A stretch of 64,000 nucleotides of DNA, from NCBI GenBank assembly GCA_023376005.1, contig CM042141.1:90549831-90613830 (forward strand), written 5' to 3'. The position numbers and the translations under genes were made by a program. Every line of letters begins with the position of its first letter. The stretch's first letter is position 1. This DNA is from Doryteuthis pealeii. Taxonomy: Eukaryota; Mollusca; Cephalopoda; Myopsida; Loliginidae. The notes beneath the pieces are model-generated. The model was given only the letters and a program-made list of their open reading frames with translations. It searched no databases and was not told where the DNA came from. Below are positions 22,321 through 34,759 of this stretch, in pieces.

Positions 22321-23059
22321 TTTCCTTTAGGGTTAAGAGAACATGTCATAGGCAGGGATTGATGAGAGTCTAGTTAAATACCTTGAAATCTTCCGATTAA
22401 TGACTGCTTTTTGAAAATTGAATCATTTAATCCAGTTTATTCTTTACTATTCACTTTCAGGAAAAAAAATACCAATACTTAAAATCTTTATTTATGTTTC
22501 TCTCCAAGAGAGGGACACCACATTTAATCAAAGAAACGAAATCATGATTTAATTCAGGGTTGATGAGAGTTACGTCCCTTGTTTTCTTTTCAGCTATCCC
22601 CCCCCCCCCTCTGCAGACATTGAAATCTTATTTCATCATCAGGTCATGCTGGCAGCACGGATATCTATGACCCTCTCTCTCCTGCCAACCATCCCTATTG
22701 GCCAGCGTTTCTGCAAAGTCTTCCACAGAGCTGATTATAGGATTTTGCTGCTTGGTTTATGTTGGTGTGTCCATAAGAATACTCAACAGAAACCAGCACC
22801 ATTAACCATTGGGCTAAGTTCCCAGAACACTAAGGGTAGGGAATTTTATAATCTTTAACATTTTCTTTCTTTTTTTAAATTCCAATACTTGAGTGCAACA
22901 AAGGAAGCAAGGTTAGATATCTCGAATTTGAAGCAAATAATACAAAAAAAAAAAAAAAACCTTGAATATTGCTCAAAGCTGAAAAATATTAAGCAGCACC
23001 TTTTGAAATTATTTCCTTGCCAATTATGTTGATGTAAATCCATCAGAAAACTTTTTGTA
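22321..23059. other. Unassigned AT-rich sequence, no gene seen
   Basis: C run at 22601, A run at 22944. No ORF with family character. A short open frame at 22646-22858 has no recognisable motif. Confidence 0.5.
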
Positions 23060-23310
23060 TTATCTAGATTTCTCAGACTGTTTTCCTCATCTTTATTGTT
23101 ATATACACGTTTTGGCTGATGTACCCTCCAGCCTTCTTCAGGTGTTTCTTGTCGCAAGTGGGAGCCTTCACAAACTTCAAACCAAATCCATTGGGGTAGA
23201 TCAGAGGCACATTGGTTGAAACATGTATATAATAAAGACGAGGACAACAGTCCAAAAAAATCTAAATGATACAAATTATCAAGCCTCATCTAAAAAAATT
23301 CAGCCAAATA
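23060..23310. repeat. Foldback repeat family A, copy d
   Basis: Left part is inverted (ttttcctcatctttattgtt, acgttttggctgatgtaccc, tccagccttcttcaggtg). The right part is forward (cattggttgaaacatgtata, taataaagacgaggacaaca, gtccaaaaaaatctaaatga, tcaagcctcatct). The two outward-facing ends flank a 60-nt centre. It matches copy c in both outer ends. Confidence 0.7.
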
Positions 23311-24001
23311 AGTAAATTTTTAATTTCAACATTATTTTTTTTTTAAGAAAAACTTTTCAGATTTACTTCAAATTTAAAAAAAATAAAAAAATTCTGTGAA
23401 GCAAAAATTAAAATCACACACAACAAACTCAATATAAGTAACCAATTTAGTTTTTATTCATATTTTTCTACGAAAAAAAAAAAAAAAAATGAAACCCCAC
23501 ATTTTCATCCCACCATAAATGGAAAAGTTGAGATTTCAAAGGCATTCAGAATCAGATTACCATTTTTCTACAGGAATGTCATCCCATATTTCTAATATAA
23601 ATCAAAATGTTATGGTTATGACTGCATGAGGAAGAAAATTCAATAATAGCAATAATAATCTAAATTCTAAACATTTCTTTTAATCTGTGATCATGCAATA
23701 TTGATATCTAAGTGAAGTTCTAGCTGCCCCAGTTCAAAAGTGAAAAAAAAAAAAAAAAAAAAAAAAAAATTGTAGGTTACACACATTTTCCTTCTAAATC
23801 ACTAACCCACAAAATAAGTAAATAAATCGACAGTTGAATTCCTCTAGAAAAAATAAAAACATTTTCGGATAAACCAAGTATAAAAATAAGGAGGCAACTA
23901 TTAATTTAAATTGGAAAATGTGTTCTGGATATTTATCATCACGTGATGAAAAATTATTCAAAATACTTACAAACTGTTTAATATCCCCTAAAAATAAATT
24001 T

Positions 24002-24036
<35 letters not shown>

Positions 24037-25088
24037 CACCCAAATTTTATCCAACTAATCAAGTGTAAGAATGTGGAATATTATTCTCAATTGAGAAGAC
24101 ATGTTTTTCTAAAATAAGATGAACTTAATTTTATGAGTGATTTCCAGTCTCAGTTTATTAAGTGATAAATTTTGGATTATTGATGACAGTTCTCTTTGTA
24201 GAGGTGAAAGGTGAAGTTATATTTTGTCTGATGAATTAAACTTTAATCACATTTGCAAGAAACAAGCGGATAACCATCCAAATAACTTTAGAAAATAACA
24301 CATCTCAACCAAGAAAAAAAAACTTAATTAACCAACGAATGAAACAAATATATGTTGATATTTAAGTATCAAATCTATTTCATCTTCAATTCTAATTAAA
24401 ATGTAGAAAAGACTCCAACACTCTGAAACAAAATTTTTTCTAGGAAGAATATAAAGATTTTATATGAAATTTAGATTACTTTCAGCATAAAAATTATTTG
24501 CAAATCTTAATGAATCAAAGTTTTAATAGCTAATTTGCAATATTGGTTTATTCGTGCAATAGCCTAGGATCTAATCACCCTAGTTGCAATTTAGAGCATT
24601 TATCTCAAATGTCTCAAGATTTGTCTATACAAAACTCACCAAATCAAGAAGGGCCATACAAAAAATGTTTTGTTTTTTTTAAAGCTGTGATGATTTCTAT
24701 CAGATGTGAATATAAGTCTACCATTATGGTTATTGAAAATTTGGCATACAACAAAGTAAAATAAAGCTTTTAATAGAATCAACTTTGTACAAGCCAGTTG
24801 CTATTCTTCACTGCCAATTTATTCTGTTACACAAGCCCAGTTATGAAATAGTAAAATTCATCTAAAATCGGAAAAGATAAGTCTCTAGGTTCAACTGATT
24901 TGAACAAAAGAAAATGTTTTTTCAAACAAGAAAAATTCAAAGATATTTTTTTTTTTAAACAAATTTAACATGACTGTATGAATAGAAAGGGGGGGGGGTT
25001 TAAAGAATGTTAACAAACTAAAACTGCATTTGGGGAATTTGTTTATAGATGTTGAGAAATAAGAAAAGCAATGAGAGAGATTGTTTTT
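23311..25088. other. AT-rich sequence, no gene seen
   Basis: Poly-A tracts at 23473, 23742-23769 and 24009-24035, G run near 24990. No protein-like ORF or recognised repeat. Confidence 0.5.
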
Positions 25089-25300
25089 GGTTTTTTGTTT
25101 AATGGCATATCAACCTTCATGAGTTATTCAATGCCACTGGCATAGTTTTAGAACAGTAGTATTACTATTTAACCCATAGCTGGCGAGAACGAGGAAGTTC
25201 ATACCTTTCCAAAGGGTATTAATCCGAAAGTGTATGTAATAGCATGACTGGAATTCAAACTTGCTGTCGAGCACTAGTCACTTCACCATGGGGATGAGAA
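25089..25300 (-). repeat. SINE S2 (reverse)
   Basis: Tail tttgtttaatggcatatcaa / ccttcatgagttattcaatg, then ctatttaacccatagctgg, catacctttccaaagggtat and gtgactagtgc near the head. Interrupted in the centre by gcgagaacgagg. Confidence 0.75.
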
Positions 25301-25909
25301 GAGAGAAGAAGAAGGGGTGAGAGACAAACAGACAGACTCTGAACAGGATTGCATACACAGTTCAAAGGGTAGTATAAACTCATGAAAAGACAATTATTAT
25401 CAACAAGCAGTTTGCCTTAAATATTCAAACTAAAAATCGGATTTTAGCAATCCTGATTAAGAGGTGTTAAATTCCAATATTAAAATATTTTAATCTAAGT
25501 TGAAGTTTAATTGCACTTAAAAGTTTATACAAATGTTATAATAGTTAACTAGCTAGCAGATTATTGCTAGTATGTTCCATTATCACTGGGTGCCCTATAT
25601 TTCCAGCCTTGTGCCATAACTAAGCTACAGTTAATAAATAACTACTTGTATAAGATAAAGAAATGTCATCCTAACTCAGGATTAAGTGAGACAATCATTG
25701 AACTGAGACTAATAGAGTAAAGAATTTTATCTTCACTGGGTGCTCTATTATTGTAGCCCTATGCCAGTCTAAACCAAGCTAAATAAATATCCACTTGAAC
25801 ACTTAACCTGACAATGGCCAAATGTAACTCACAATTAAATATATCCAATTGGTCAAAATGTTTTTTTTTTAATGAAGGGAGAGAAAAGTCCTGCTTTCAT
25901 TATCTAAAG
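25301..25909. other. AT-rich sequence with two S5 fragments
   Basis: 25575-25650 and 25733-25800 both read attttatcttcactgggtgc-like and gtagccctatgccagt, S5 3' halves in + orientation. The rest is unassigned. Confidence 0.45.
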
Positions 25910-26085
25910 CAGGAGTCACCAAACTATGGCCCGTGAAGGCATTTTATCAGGCCTGCCCCGACGGTACTTGAATTTGTTTATTAAAATGTACGGAACGGGG
26001 AAGCGAGTATTGAACACAATAATGTGGCACACTCGTTATTTTTTCAAATATCTGGCCTACCGTAAAAAACATTTGGTGATCCCTG
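25910..26085. mobile_element. hAT-type MITE, 176 bp
   Basis: It starts CAGGAGTCACCAAACTATGG and ends TTTGGTGATCCCTG. Flanks ATCTAAAG (25902-25909) and ATCTAATG (26086-26093) match at 7 of 8 positions, consistent with an 8-bp duplication. The interior matches the ends of the 34760 copy (tttatcaggcc, aataatgtggc, cttgaattt). Confidence 0.8.
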
Positions 26086-26406
26086 ATCTAATGCAAACTT
26101 CTGACAAAATCATCCTGAAGTGTATAATCTGAGCTAAGTAGAGGATTTAACAATTCTAGCCGGTTTTAGTAGTCATTCACTGTTAGATAAATGTTATATA
26201 ATATTTTAAGTTAAACAAAAAAACGTTCACATAATATTTGAAGAGCATTTTGTATGAGATAGACAACAGGAAAAAATGCATTGAAATGGGCTTCATTTTT
26301 GGGAGGTTGACTTTTTTGTTAAATCAATATCACTAGGCTAAAGAAAACATTTCTTTCAAGAAAAGAAAAAAAGTTCTAAATTTTTAATTGTCCCTTTAAA
26401 GGTTGG

Positions 26407-26625
26407 GTTTCTTTTGTTTAATGGTATATCAACCTTCATGGGTTATTTAATGCCAAACTCACCCCCTGTGGTACTATTTAATCCATAGCTGTTGAGATGA
26501 GGGGCTTTATACCTTTCCCCAAAGGTATTAGTCTGAAACTATGTAATAGTGTGACTGGAGTGTGTAAACTTGCTTACTATAATGTTGTAGTCCAGCACTT
26601 TAGCCACATGGACACCCTCTCCTCT
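26407..26625 (-). repeat. SINE S2 (reverse), near full length
   Basis: Tail gtttaatggtatatcaacct / tcatgggttatttaatgcca, centre tttaatccatagctgttgag and ctttccccaaaggtattag, head gtagtccagcactttagcca. Confidence 0.8.
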
Positions 26626-26911
26626 AAAAGAACAGATATTGAGGAATTATTTAATTTCTTGTTTGTTGAGAGGCACTTATTTAAATGGTCAAAGAGCTTC
26701 TCTCTTTTATAACTGAAAACTATCACCAACCACAAAAGTTGTGTATCAGGTTTTATTAGGTAAAGAAAAATAATTTTTGTTCAAACCCAAAATGTTTTCT
26801 TATTTGAAAAATAGTTTACCCACATTACTTCAATAATTTTTTTTATTGAAATAGAACACCAGTCAACAAATTTTCTATTTATAACTGTAACCAACATTAG
26901 AGGGGAAAATC

Positions 26912-26951
<40 letters not shown>

Positions 26952-27979
26952 TTAAAAAAAAAACAAAAAAAAAAAACCCTTCTGCCTAATCAATATACAT
27001 TATTCAAGAATTTATTAAGCCAGATTACTTACAATATTTGTTGTTTCAAAGCAGGTCACCCATCTAAGCACTAAACAGGCTTCTGTGCTTTAACATGACT
27101 TTATCCTAAATTATGCTTTAAGATTTGATAGTATGGAGTCTTTTGTAGATCACAGAAAATAAAATGCTAACAATAGGAAAAGATATTTAACAGTAGAACA
27201 AAAACAACTTTGGTCATATGACCACTATAAAAAAAAAAGACTGAAAAAACTTTTATACTTCTCAAATTTCTTTCCACTCTTAAGAGTACTTAAAAAAAAT
27301 TTTTAAAAAGCCATTTGGTGAGTTTTTTTAGTTTTTAATATTTGTTTACTACACATATTGAAATATCTATGGTTTTATTTACTGTAAAGTTTGATTTGGA
27401 AATTACAACAAAAAAAATTATTTTCTTCCTCAATAACTTTAAAAAAAAAAAAAAAACAATTTTAGTCAGTTATTTACATCATGAAACCTTTATGCGTAAA
27501 GGCTACAAAACAAACTATATATTATGTGTGTATATATTTATGAATATAGATAGATATGTAAGGATCTGTATTCTACAGTACAGATCAACATACTGATATA
27601 TAAGAGGATATTTGGTATGTTCAAATTAGAGCTGAGGTTATTTTTTCATTAAAAAAAAAAAAAAAATGGTCCACTTGATTTATATCAAACAGAGTGCATA
27701 TGAGGTTTAAGAAGAAGAAGAAGCAGCAGAGGAGGAGGAGATGTTATTTAGAAAAGGATAATGATGTATTAAATCAGCAGGAGAGTCTAAATATTATGTG
27801 GAGTCCAGGTTAAAAGTGAAATAAAAATAAGCCAAAGTCAAACTTTTATAGAACTTATTTCTCTAATGCAATTATCAATGAGATATGAGGAAAGTTTTGA
27901 TAAATGGGCCAAAACCTGGACTGTTTACCCAAACCTTTTTTCCCCTGGAATGATACCTGCATTGGAAAAATAAGGTTAA

Positions 27980-28015
<36 letters not shown>

Positions 28016-28596
28016 CTTTGGGTTACCCTTACCATGCTTTTAACCTTGATTAGTATCTGTAAACATGTCTACATAAATTTGATTATTCTAGGTGACTTTT
28101 AATCTATCCTAAGATATAATTCTGCATTTAGAAAAAAGTGCATCATTATTATTAGAGCACCATACGTGGTAAAGTCTGTCTTTTTTTCTTTTTAAATCTT
28201 TGATTTATAAATCATTAACCATTAAAATCATTCAATTTTCTATAATTGGAAACAGGAAACTTTCTTTGACTTCTAATTTAGAATCATTGGAAGCATGAAG
28301 AATTTGTGTGAGGAGTTGCCATTAAACAAACAATCTAAAAATTTGAAAAGAATTAAATATGTCACTTGAGTTATCTGTTGAAGAAAGGTTTTTTTAATTT
28401 GCAGCAACTCCAAAGATTCATTTCTTTACTACCTACTCCAAAAAACCTCAAAACTAATGGAGAGATAATAAAAGTATTGAGTCAAACTTTTTTAAAAAGT
28501 TAACCCTCACAGATTCTGTCAGTAAATTCTGGGACTATTCCTGCCACAACCTTCCATATATTTTTTGCCACATCACTAAACATTTTGGTGATGTCA

Positions 28597-28631
<35 letters not shown>

Positions 28632-30777
28632 CAATACAAAAGAATTTCTTGAATCATTTTGTTCCCTTTACTACCATTTTTTTTTCCATAAATACAAGAA
28701 TAAAATACAGAAATATAACAAGCAGACAAAACAAAAAAAAAAAAAAAAAAGATGGGACAGACTGAAATTGGTTAAAGCATTCAGTTTCAAATACTGAAAC
28801 CTTTTTTCTTTTTTTTTTTTTAACATGAAAAAAGAAAAATAAAGGAAACCATGTCATCACACTCTTGTTCTACCATTTTTTGATGCCTTAAAAAGAACGA
28901 GGCATAAAAGTTTCAGCAGTACGGATATTAGAACATGCTAACAACCAAAATGGCTGTCATATTTTATTAGAATAGAATAACCAACTAAGAGTCACTTGCT
29001 CAACATAAAAACTTTAAAAAAAAAAAAATTAAAAAAATGTTCCCGTTCCTTTAAACAATTCTAAAAGGACTAAAATATTGTTTCTTGTAAATTCATTTCC
29101 CCAATTTGAAAATAATCTGTCAGATCTTAGAAATGAAAAAATGGGAAGACAAAATATTTCCATGGGTAGACGACTATTGAAGGTAGAAACATTATCACAC
29201 TAGGAATTTCTAGTTTGCTTCAATCTGCTTTCAATTATTTGTCAATCACATTTTGCAAGAAAAAAAAATCCAGTAAAGAGGTTGCTTCGATACTTATTGG
29301 TAAATTCAATTTTTAGGCACAACCTCTACTTTTGAAGAATTCATTATTGTTTAATTTAGTTGAGGCATACAAATAAGAAATATCCAATCACAGCCATGTG
29401 GTGACCACCCAAGACCCAAGGGTGTCCAGGATCAGCTACAACAAAAAACTCGAAATCTGGACGCAAATGGTTAAAAAAAAAAAAAAATTCACCCGCAAAC
29501 TTGTTTGGCAGTCAAACACAACAGCCATTTTGAAACAAATTTATCATGACAAAAAATAAAATAAAAAAAATAATAAAAGAACATACTTAACAGGAATAAT
29601 TTTGTATTGTGTATGGGTAGGAAGTATACAATCAAGTATAGTATTTTTTTTATGGGCATTAAAAGAGAAAGTAGGCATGGAATGTGAAAGACTTGTCCAA
29701 GGTCTAACTTGCCACTTCTAAACCTGAGCTTTCCAATCTTAAGTTATCAGGCTTAACCCTTTTATTTTCACTGGGACACTCATGTCCAAGTTGAATTTTA
29801 TTTTAAAACTTAAAATGTTTTATTCAAAGCATAAGAATGTTACATTTAAAAAATAAAAAAAAACTGGTGAAAGGGTTAAAGAACTGACTTTCTTCTCCAA
29901 TGAATAAAATTGTTATTTCCAGAGTAACTGGGTATTTACAAATGCTAAAGGAATAGTTGCATCAGGCATCAAGTGTGAAAGACTGGCCCCAAATAGAGAG
30001 ATGCCTGTCCCTAACTCCAAATAAGCTTAAATATTGTTCCAGAACAAGTAACAGAAACAGCTTCCACTTATTTTACTACCAATGAATTAAAACCAGAAAA
30101 AAAAGTCACAAATGTGTCAAATTAGATAATCCATTTATTGGTCATATCTAATTAAAAAAAGAAAAGAAAAGAAAAACTCTGATTTCTGAGCAGTTTTTCT
30201 TGTATAATAATGTTAACCTGGATTTGAAATATTAAAAATTATATTGTTAAAAAAAAGGTTCCTGCCATATAATTTATGTAAAAAGTAATCCACAATTAGC
30301 ATTTAATAACAACAGAAGTTGAAGCCTTCAAAAATGATAGAGACAGATTTTCTCTAAAAGAGTAGGGGGCACAGGGATCTTTTTTTTTCTAACAAAAAGA
30401 TCAAAAAATATATAACAAAAAGCAACAATTTAAAAATCTACAAAGCAAAGAGGCAGTCATTTTGTTCCCACAATCAACAAATGTAAAAGAATAAAAATTA
30501 TAGAAACACCAGGACTTTTTTTTTTTTTTTAAATATTCTATCTTGTCCAATCCAATTTTTCCCCAGGCAGTAAGACAAGTAAAAGGGATTTTATTGAATA
30601 TTTATGTTAACACATAAAGGGACAAAAAGTACTAGAAGTACAGGTCGGAAAATGCAAAAAATGATCAAAAAAATCTTCCTAAATTTTGATATCAGGTTTT
30701 TAAATTTAACAATTATAATTTGTGTATTTAACAAAGTTTTACCATTTCAAACAAAAACCAGACATTGATAAGTTTTA
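26626..30777. other. Long AT-rich stretch, no gene seen
   Basis: Contains poly-T (26916-26948), poly-A (28607-28627, 28735-28750), (GAA)/(GGA) units at 27711-27740 and (TA)n at 27980-28012. Apparent reading frames here are lysine or phenylalanine runs from A/T tracts. No repeat family was recognised apart from simple repeats. Confidence 0.5.
27979..28012. repeat. (TA)n microsatellite
   Basis: Pure AT units. Confidence 0.95.
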
Positions 30778-30973
30778 GTGGTCCAAAAGTCTTGTCACCC
30801 CTACATATTGTTTTAACTTTAATTGATTTTTGTTTTAATAATATATCATTAATTATAATAATAATAATTTTCTATTTCATAATTATAATTAATGATATTA
30901 TATATTACATTATTAAAACAAAAAATAATAAAAGTTAAAACCATATGAATGGGTGACAAGACTTTTGGACCAC
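30778..30973. mobile_element. Palindromic Tc1/mariner-like MITE, 196 bp
   Basis: Left arm GTGGTCCAAAAGTCTTGTCA (30778) and right arm ending ...GTGACAAGACTTTTGGACCAC (30973) are exact inverses. The inversion continues through gttttaactttaattg / taaaagttaaaac and attaattataa into the centre. The ends resemble Tc1-like termini; the flanking TA is not clean. Confidence 0.75.
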
Positions 30974-31469
30974 CCTTTAGGTTGACTAGACTGACCGCCC
31001 TGATGAGTAGGAATGAAAAAAGATAGGACAATTTGTTAATATGTCTGATGAAATCTTTGCCTCTATCTCTCCCTACCTAACACACACACACACTTTCTTT
31101 GTTGCTGGGTTTGGGGTGTGTTCTCTTTCGGCCATTTTTTTGGTTTTTAGGTTGGATAAAAAAAATTGTGAACCTGAAGTGAATTGCGACCTTCATTATT
31201 TTCAGGTTTGCTCATGCATATGGGCATGGGCCCCCACCCTCATAAAACTGACCCTGTGTAACCTTGAAGGGGGTGGGGGTAGGTAAATCCACCCCCCTAA
31301 ATACAAAGTTACTTACAACTCCAGGATTTGAAAACGAGATTTGCAAATTGACTAACCAGAGTGCAGAGGTTAAATACTTTCCAAATAACTGCTACTTTTA
31401 GTTTTAAATTTTAACCAATCAAGTTACCATCCTCACCGGCCTCACAGCGGTGAGTGAGGTAAAATAATT
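30974..31469. other. Unassigned, includes (CA)n and GTGGGGG tract
   Basis: CACACACACA at 31081 and a G-rich stretch at 31267-31282. No gene. Confidence 0.5.
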
Positions 31470-31680
31470 CATGTGGTCCCAGGGTGTAGTATTCCAAGGC
31501 AGCACCTGCACCCTAAGACACGCAAGGCCGAGTTTATTGCTGGTGCCTGAGGGGAATGCTGATGGGACCACACATATTTTTTTGCACTGGTCATCGCACG
31601 AGCTTTGGTTTGTGCATTGCTCCCTGTGTAAAAAAAGACATTGTTAATCCAGCCTGGTGGGAGGTCAGGAAAATATCACC
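31470..31680 (+). repeat. Unclassified dispersed repeat R2, copy 2
   Basis: Contains tgtggtcccagggtgtagta and gaatgctgatgggaccacac, then gagctttggtttgtgcattg and ggaggtcaggaaaata shared with 12660-12735. Confidence 0.55.
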
Positions 31681-31847
31681 AGCCAAGTTACCAACAAAGC
31701 TGGCTAAACAAACATTCAGGGTGTTAACAATAAAAATATCTATTTAAAAGGAAATTTTTTTTTCTAACATACACATCTCCCTCTCTTCTCATACAGATTA
31801 TATAATTCTGGTAATCTTTTTTACATGATAGACTAAGCAGGGTTTGT

Positions 31848-31937
31848 TTTTTAATAATAATAATAATGAAATTATTGTGTACAATGCTCAGGTGCACTAC
31901 AACTCATCAAAGGTTCATGTATAGTACATACAATAAA
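31848..31937 (-). repeat. LINE 3' UTR end with (TAA)n tail
   Basis: (AAT)n (31853-31868), then gaaattattgtgtacaatgc / tcaggtgcactacaactcat and catgtatagtacatacaat. The last parts match 17346-17400, so this is another 3' end of that LINE. Confidence 0.6.
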
Positions 31938-32095
31938 AGGGCTGGTTTAGCTCAGTCGGTAGAGCATCCGGATCAGAACCACAAGGTTCCAGGTTCGATA
32001 CCAGCCCTTGCTAACTCAGCGTATGAGTAGCACAGGGATCTGTGTGGTAAAGTGGTGAGCTGATGGTAGGTGGGGGGCTCCACCTCAGACGCAAG
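31938..32095 (+). repeat. tRNA-derived SINE S1, 3'-truncated at a LINE junction
   Basis: Head agggctggtttagctcagtc with an intact B box ggttccaggttcgatacc, body up to cctcagacgcaag. It then stops, and LINE sequence in reverse orientation begins. Confidence 0.8.
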
Positions 32096-32111
32096 TTGCT
32101 TGTGTTTCATT

Positions 32112-32620
32112 TTATTCATAACATGTCTGTCTGTCTGTCAAATCTATCTACCCACCCATTTCCTTCAAAAAGGACAATGTTTTCTATGTTGACTTTTTCA
32201 AATAGATCTTTCATATTGTTTGCATTAAAATAACAGTTTCTGATGTGAGCAAAAACCCTGCATTCTATGAATAAGTGTTTGACATGTTTCACACTGCAGT
32301 GGTTGTTCTTGTTTGAGTATATAGGAGTGCGTTAGTCTTGTGTGACCGATGTGTAATCGGGAAACAATGACTTGTTCCTTTCTGGACTTTATTAAGGCTG
32401 GTCTCCAGTCTCACAAAGTGGGTTTGATTAGGAAGAGTTTATTGTGGATGTTGTTATTCCAGTGTTGTTGCTATTTTGTATGAAGGAATCTATTAATTTT
32501 AGGTTTCAAGTCAGTGTATGAAATCTTGAACTTGTTGGGGATCAAATCTAGAGCCAATTTAGCTGCAGAGTCAGCTCTTTCATTCCCCCCTCACTCCAAT
32601 ATGGCTTGAGTGTCTTTGTC
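32112..32620 (-). pseudogene. LINE ORF2 3' end: RNase H tail plus C-terminal zinc-knuckle-like region
   Basis: The - strand reads SHIGVRGNERADSAAKLALD at 32553-32612 (the last RNase H catalytic motif, N-E-x-A-D), then IPNKFKISYTDLKPKINRF, QQHWNNNIHNKLFLIKPTL, WRPALIKSRKEQVIVSRLHI / GHTRLTHSYILKQEQP and a C-x2-C-x8-H-like cluster (CETC...KHLFIEC). RNase H plus this tail is typical of Jockey/I-group LINEs. Broken by TAG at 32471-32473, TGA at 32411-32413 and a one-base frameshift near 32281. The C-terminal frame then runs NNMKDLFEKVNIENIVLFEG. Upstream domains are missing. Confidence 0.85.
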
Positions 32621-33190
32621 AAAAAACTAAAGAACCCTGTTAGTAAACAATTTGCAGTTACATTAACAGATTTTACTCTTTTCATGAGGCAGTGAAAATA
32701 TCACAGATTTTACAATTACATAAATGTACATAAAAGACTTAAAATGAAGAGGGTTACTTGGGCATTAAAAGAACATTATCAAAAATCAATTTTAATCACG
32801 TTTAAATCCGTTTGCAAAGAGAAAAGGGACAAATGATCACCCAGCCAAAATATTGAGCTATGTACCCCGTAGCAACAGGGTCAGGAATTGGCAATGGAAA
32901 TTTAGTACACTCTCAAACAAGTACACACATAGGGCTGGCCTTAAGAGCTGCAGATCCCAAATGAAAACATTTTTGTAGAACCCCAGATTCAAAATTAAGG
33001 TTTGTGTATGTGTAACTAGAAAAAGCACATCATAGTGTAATTTGTATTAGAGCAATACTCTTAAAATCCAACAGCTTAGAGAATTTTCAGTCTAATTTGA
33101 AACTGAATGATAATTTTGTGAGGTCTTTGTTAGCATTGAGTGTCATTTTGTTTTTTTTTTAAATCCTCCAAATCCTTGAAATAATAAAGT
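32621..33190. other. Unassigned AT-rich sequence
   Basis: No ORF or repeat family recognised. Confidence 0.5.
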
Positions 33191-33456
33191 GTTGGTAGTG
33201 TAATGGTTATTATCATAGGAAATGGACGCAGTGACTTAAGTTCAAATCCTGGATGAAGCCATTTGAATTTTTAGAGCTAATACTCTTGGGAAAGGTTAAC
33301 AACTAAATATTCCCTCTCTCCAGCTATGGGTAAAGAGTAGGGCAAACTGCACTAACTTTGGTGTGGCAACCAGTCTAGGAGAAGGAAAACTGAATTCAAA
33401 CCTGTTAAACTCTTAAGAAATTGACCTTGTGTCACATCCTACTCATGCAGAGGGAT

Positions 33457-33460
<4 letters not shown>
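33191..33460 (+). repeat. tRNA-derived SINE S3
   Basis: Head gttggtagtgtaatggttat with B box aagttcaaatcctgg, centre gctaatactcttgggaaagg and cagctatgggtaaagag, then cagtctaggagaaggaaaac, and ccttgtgtcacatcctactc running into (TA)n at 33461. Confidence 0.85.

Positions 33461-33490
<30 letters not shown>
33459..33490. repeat. (AT)n tail of SINE S3
   Basis: Pure AT between S3 and the next S1 copy. Confidence 0.9.
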
Positions 33491-33496
<6 letters not shown>

Positions 33497-33501
33497 ATAA
33501 A

Positions 33502-33747
33502 GAGCCGGTTTAGCTCAGTTGGTAAAGCGTCCGCCTAGGAACCACAAGGTTCATGGTTCGATACTGGCTCATACCAACTCAGTATATGAGTAGCACAGGG
33601 ATATGTGTGGTAAAGTAAGGAGCTGATGGTAGGTGTGGAGCTCCACCACAGATGCAAAAACTATCTCCTTTGTCTAGCGCTAGTAAAAAGGGGATAGACT
33701 CCCTTGCAGTCTGGCTGACACCAACAACAGACCACTTCACTGATTTT
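33502..33747 (+). repeat. tRNA-derived SINE S1
   Basis: Head gagccggtttagctcagttg with B box ggttcatggttcgatactgg; body as in other S1 copies, ending cagaccacttcactgatttt. It follows S3 and its TA tail directly. Confidence 0.85.
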
Positions 33748-34354
33748 ACTAGTAAACACATCAAAGTAAGCGTAAATTACTTACAAAAACACTTGTTTTG
33801 GTGACTGATATGATTTATGCTGTATATATTTGAAAAGACTCGAGAGAAAATTATCCTAGCACAAGAACACTTTATGGGAGGGGCACACATTGGCCCCGTA
33901 TGTGTGTGTGTGCATATATTAAATCAAAGTGCAGAGTGGCATAATAGTTGTTAAACAAATTTCAGCTGAGATATTGTCAGTGACAAATTTTCTTATCACT
34001 GGCATGTCACAATTGTTGAAGGCAATAAAAAAAGAGTAAAGTGAGCATTTAGGTAAATCCTACTCCCATAATTACTTCAGCACCTTGTGCGGTGTAATTG
34101 TTAACAAGCTAAACTTGCAGACTATTACAAGTGATTTCAATTCTCATTGGTGTCTCATAATTCTGTCCTTGTTTCAAATTAAGGTAACTTTAGTAAATGA
34201 CTACCACCATAATTAATTGAGATACCCAAGCAGCAGCAACAAAGTGATATTGCTCCATATATAGTTGATTTTATTTATTGATATATTTGACAGGGGTCCA
34301 GTAACTATGTGAAAAGTATATACAAATTCCTCTTCACTTGTTATTTAAGTTTGT
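33748..34354. other. Unassigned with SINE S5 (+) at 34079-34215
   Basis: S5 reads agcaccttgtgcggtgtaat / tgttaacaagctaaacttgc, B-box-like gatttcaattctcattgg. The remainder is AT-rich. Confidence 0.5.
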
Positions 34355-34580
34355 GTGTGTGTTGTTTAATGACATATCAACCTTTGTGGCTTATTTAATG
34401 CCAAAGCTATTCTTGTAGAAAAACAGTAGTGGTACTATTTAACACATAGCTGGAGGGATGGTGGAGTTCATACCTTTCCCAAGGGTATTAGTCTGACAGT
34501 GAACATAATCATGCGACTGCAGTTCAAACTCACTACTATGTCACAGTTAAGCATGTTAGCCACTACACTACAAGGACTTT
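34355..34580 (-). repeat. SINE S2 (reverse), full length
   Basis: Tail gtttaatgacatatcaacct / ttgtggcttatttaatgcca, centre ctatttaacacatagctgga and catacctttcccaagggtat, head gcatgttagccactacacta. Confidence 0.85.
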
Positions 34581-34705
34581 CCTGTGTGTGTGTGTGTGTG
34601 ATTGAGTTTTTAAAGCTAGAGAAAATGTGGACAGATACATTTTTTTAGTGAAGCTTCTTCCAGCAGAGATTGAACCTCTCACCAACAAGTCAAGAAGTGG
34701 GGAAG

Positions 34706-34736
<31 letters not shown>

Positions 34737-34759
34737 TAGTCAATATTGTTATTCTAGAA

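Noticed and set aside
23073..23289. ORF of 144 residues on the - strand
   Set aside because: It runs through foldback family A copy d and AT-rich flank; no domain is recognised.
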